The position numbers and the translations under genes are program-made. The notes under the pieces are model-generated. The model searched no databases. It was not told the DNA's origin and saw only the letters and a list, made by a program, of their open reading frames with translations. 6,887 bases of DNA, taken from Streptosporangiaceae bacterium (GTDB lineage Bacteria > Actinomycetota > Actinomycetes > Streptosporangiales > Streptosporangiaceae). How positions within the stretch are numbered: position 1 is the stretch's first letter; the number at the start of each line of letters is the position of its first letter. Of this stretch, positions 5,223-6,887 are shown one piece after another. The stretch lies in NCBI GenBank assembly GCA_030039095.1, contig JASHQP010000736.1, positions 1-6,887 of the forward strand. Reading direction: 5' to 3'.

Positions 5223-6547
5223 TACCGCAGGAAACCCTCATAGTTACGCTGCTGCAGCTGGCTCTCGATCTGCTTCACCGTGTCCAATCCGACGCCGACC
5301 ATGATCAGCAGGCTGGTGCCGCCCAGCGGGAACTGCTGCGAGGCGCCGGCCAGCCCGATGGCCACCAGCGGGATCAGGGCGACGAGCCCCAGGTAGATCG
5401 AGCCCGGGGTCGTCAGCCGGCTCAGCACATAGCTGAGGTACTCGGCCGTTGGCCGACCTGGTCTGATGCCGGGAATGAAGCCGCCGTATTTCTTCATGTT
5501 GTCCGCGACCTCGGTCGGGTTGAACGTGATCGAGACGTAGAAGAACGTGAAGAAGATGATCAGCAGGAACGTCGCAATCATGTAGACCGGGTTGTCGCCG
5601 TAGCTCAGGTGGACGACCACCCAGTCGGCCCAGGCCTTGGGGTGGGCGCCGTTCACGCCGCCGAACAGCTGCGCGGCGAGCTGCGGGATGTATAGCAGCG
5701 ACGAGCCGAAGATGACCGGGATAACGCCGGCCTGGTTCACCTTGAGCGGTATATAGGTCGATGTGCCGCCGTACATCTTGCGGCCGACCATGCGCTTGGC
5801 GTACTGGACCGGGATCCGGCGCTGGGCCTGTTCCATGAACGCGACGAACCCAATGACCGCGACGCCGACCAGCACCACCACGCCGAAGACGAACGCGTGC
5901 TTCTCCTGGTAGATCTGCTCGAACTCGCCCGGCACCTGCGAGACGACCGTGGTGAAGATCATGATCGACATGCCGTTGCCGACCCCGCGGTCGGTGATCA
6001 GCTCGCCCAGCCACATGATCACGCAGGTGCCGGCGGTCATGATGATCACCATCGTGGCGATGTTGAACACGCCCTGGTTCGGGATCAGGTTCGAGCACGT
6101 TGTGGTGCCGCTGGTGCCGTACAGGGTGCCGGACCTGGCCAGCGCGACGATCGCGGTCGACTGAAGGATCGCCAGGCCGCACGTCAGGTACCGGGTGTAC
6201 TGGGTGATCTTGGCCTGGCCGGCCTGGCCCTCCTGACGCAGCGTCTCGAGCCGCGGGATCACCACGGCGAGCAGCTGCAGGATGATGCTCGCGGTGATGT
6301 ACGGCATTATGCCGAGCGCGAACACCGAAAGCCGGTACAGCGCGCCGCCGCTGAACAAGTTGACCAGCTGGAACAGGCTGGTGTTGCTGCTCTTGACCAG
6401 GTTGAGGCAAGAGGCGACGGCCTTCTCCGAGATCCCGGGGGTCGGCAACGAGGCGCCCAGCCGGAACACGGCAATGATGAAGATCGTAAACAGCAGCTTC
6501 TTGCGCAGGTCAGGCGTGCGAAATGCGCGTACGAACGCGGTCAGCAT
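5222..6547 (-). CDS. secY: Preprotein translocase channel subunit SecY
   Basis: Forms the protein-conducting channel of the Sec translocon with SecE and SecG in the cytoplasmic membrane. The 441-aa product has the family length and ten predicted membrane helices (first at about 17-37, last at about 402-420). SecY signature one, [16 protein letters not shown], is at residues 77-92 and signature two, [15 protein letters not shown], at 184-198. The C4 loop has [20 protein letters not shown] (241-260) and the C5 loop has PGIRPG with R362, equivalent to the E. coli Arg357 needed for SecA function. It ends in the typical RNYEGFLR tail. The ATG at 6545-6547 fits the [17 protein letters not shown] start and has GAGG about 8 nt upstream. 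The 3' end overlaps adk by one base. The usual upstream neighbour rplO is not visible in the 340 bp upstream, which hold a TnpB remnant instead. Confidence 0.98.
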   Translation of the reverse strand: MLTAFVRAFRTPDLRKKLLFTIFIIAVFRLGASLPTPGISEKAVASCLNLVKSSNTSLFQLVNLFSGGALYRLSVFALGIMPYITASIILQLLAVVIPRLETLRQEGQAGQAKITQYTRYLTCGLAILQSTAIVALARSGTLYGTSGTTTCSNLIPNQGVFNIATMVIIMTAGTCVIMWLGELITDRGVGNGMSIMIFTTVVSQVPGEFEQIYQEKHAFVFGVVVLVGVAVIGFVAFMEQAQRRIPVQYAKRMVGRKMYGGTSTYIPLKVNQAGVIPVIFGSSLLYIPQLAAQLFGGVNGAHPKAWADWVVVHLSYGDNPVYMIATFLLIIFFTFFYVSITFNPTEVADNMKKYGGFIPGIRPGRPTAEYLSYVLSRLTTPGSIYLGLVALIPLVAIGLAGASQQFPLGGTSLLIMVGVGLDTVKQIESQLQQRNYEGFLR

Positions 6548-6592
6548 GCCTGAACCTCGAGTCGGTGCGTCGACGTCATCGGGGTTGCGGCG

Positions 6593-6651
6593 GACAAACC
6601 CCGGCGCTGCAGCCGGGGAGCGGTGCGCCGCATCCCTCCCTCCGGTTTGTC
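6593..6651. other. Nested inverted repeats 5' of secY
   Basis: CCCCGGC (6599-6605) and GCCGGGG (6612-6618) form a perfect 7-bp stem around 6 nt. On the minus strand, toward secY, it is followed by TTTGTC. A second, wider pair GACAAACC (6593-6600) and GGTTTGTC (6644-6651) surrounds it and shares two bases with the inner stem, so the two pairings partly exclude each other. It may be a leader or weak terminator structure for secY, or a relic of the mobile element's left side. Confidence 0.45.
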
Positions 6652-6846
6652 GGTGAGCGCAGGTATCGTCGGCGTGTCAGTGGCGAGAGTCGAGCAGCCG
6701 GCAAGCAGGGCCGCTGCAGGGCGTGCGGTGGCAGCGCGGGGAGCCTTCTTGCGCAGCCGGGAACGGCGATGAACCGCGAACCAACAGCGCAGTCCGCGAG
6801 GACTGCGGCTGGAATCCCCCGTTGTCATGTGGGTGGAGGATGTCAA
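6640..6846 (+). pseudogene. Decayed 3' end of an IS200/IS605-family tnpB
   Basis: TnpB is the RNA-guided nuclease encoded by IS605/IS1341-type elements. Only a degraded C-terminal part is readable, on the plus strand. In one frame (6686-6772) the text EQPASRAAAGRAVAARGAF resembles the family segment around the last RuvC motif (consensus like DRDxNAAxNIxAAGRAVAARG), with the catalytic Asp position replaced by Val, ending in TGA at 6770-6772. The frame then shifts, and from 6769 MNREPTAQSA and AAGIPRCHVGGGC resemble TnpB C-terminal tails of the NREP...GIPRLQGGEDV kind. No start, no upstream RuvC motifs and no intact zinc finger are present within the 300 bp before secY, so it is a truncated, frameshifted relic inserted between secY and whatever lies upstream. 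The left boundary is uncertain. The family similarity is from memory, not from a search. Confidence 0.6.
6785..6846 (+). ncRNA. omegaRNA-like right-end scaffold of the TnpB relic
   Basis: CAGC-GCAGTCC (6785-6795) pairs with GGACTGC-G-GCTG (6800-6811) as an 11-bp stem with one bulged G and a GCGA (GNRA-type) loop. Next, ATCCCCC (6814-6820) can pair imperfectly with the G-rich run ending in GGAT at 6841, followed by TCAAC at 6843-6847. This order, GGAATCCCC then a small hairpin then GGAGGATGTCAAC, is how IS605/IS1341 right ends usually look, where the TnpB-bound omegaRNA scaffold ends and the guide begins. Bases after about 6846 would be the guide-derived flank. Whether it is transcribed is unknown. 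Confidence 0.45.
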
Positions 6847-6887
6847 CTACCGCTCCTCGTTACAAGGGGTGGCCACTCGTCGCAAGC

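Noticed and set aside
6818..6846. TTGACA (minus strand, 6841-6846) as a secY promoter -35 box
   Set aside because: No -10-like hexamer follows at 16-18 bp, and the TTGACATCC text is better explained as the right end of the IS605-type relic.
6541..6846. Minus-strand 101-codon open frame upstream of secY
   Set aside because: Overlaps the secY start, shows no domain, and is opposite the TnpB-like plus-strand text; probably a chance open frame in GC-rich DNA.
6847..6887. 3' end of rplO
   Set aside because: None of the three minus-strand frames resembles the L15 C-terminus.

Overview
The window is GC-rich DNA carrying the distal half of the spc/alpha ribosomal-protein supercluster of an actinobacterium. 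All recognisable host genes lie on the minus strand, so the reading order is from high to low coordinates: secY, adk, map, a DUF1707-type membrane protein gene, infA, rpmJ, rpsM, rpsK, rpsD and the first 138 codons of rpoA, which runs off the left edge. The order, the protein sequences (S13, S11, IF-1 and the RpoA N-terminus all read as actinobacterial) and the DUF1707 domain support Actinomycetota. The Cys4 zinc-binding form of S4, next to rpoA, argues against Streptomyces or Mycobacterium and fits a Streptosporangiales-like or related lineage. That last step is inference.

Region by region (plus-strand coordinates): 1-414 rpoA 5' part; 415-545 a gap with two hairpins; 546-2022 the small-subunit genes rpsD, rpsK and rpsM; 2023-2237 a gap with a perfect 13-bp hairpin and three 14-bp tandem repeats; 2238-2589 rpmJ and infA; 2590-3038 a gap holding a candidate infA promoter, a roughly 245-nt leader with a 9-bp hairpin, and an array of 20-bp repeats that runs into the end of the next gene; 3039-4426 the DUF1707 gene and map, with a TGATG overlap; 4427-4568 a repeat-bearing gap; 4569-6547 adk and secY, with a TAGTG overlap; 6548-6887 a non-coding stretch.

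The genes form a protein-synthesis and export module: SecY (translocon), Adk (nucleotide balance), MetAP (N-terminal Met removal), IF-1, L36, S13, S11, S4 and RNA polymerase alpha. S4, S11 and S13 are 30S proteins that usually share an operon with rpoA. Coupled starts suggest secY-adk and map-DUF1707 are co-translated pairs, while the long infA leader suggests a second transcription start there.

The least expected element is in 6548-6887. It reads, on the plus strand, as the decayed 3' end of an IS200/IS605-family tnpB gene followed by an intact-looking right-end/omegaRNA-like hairpin region ending in GGATGTCAAC at 6838-6847, directly upstream of secY. rplO, the usual gene upstream of secY, is not visible. 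No complete undescribed system is evident. The candidates for closer study are this TnpB relic, the GACGCGTC repeat array, and the hairpin and repeat clusters between the ribosomal genes.
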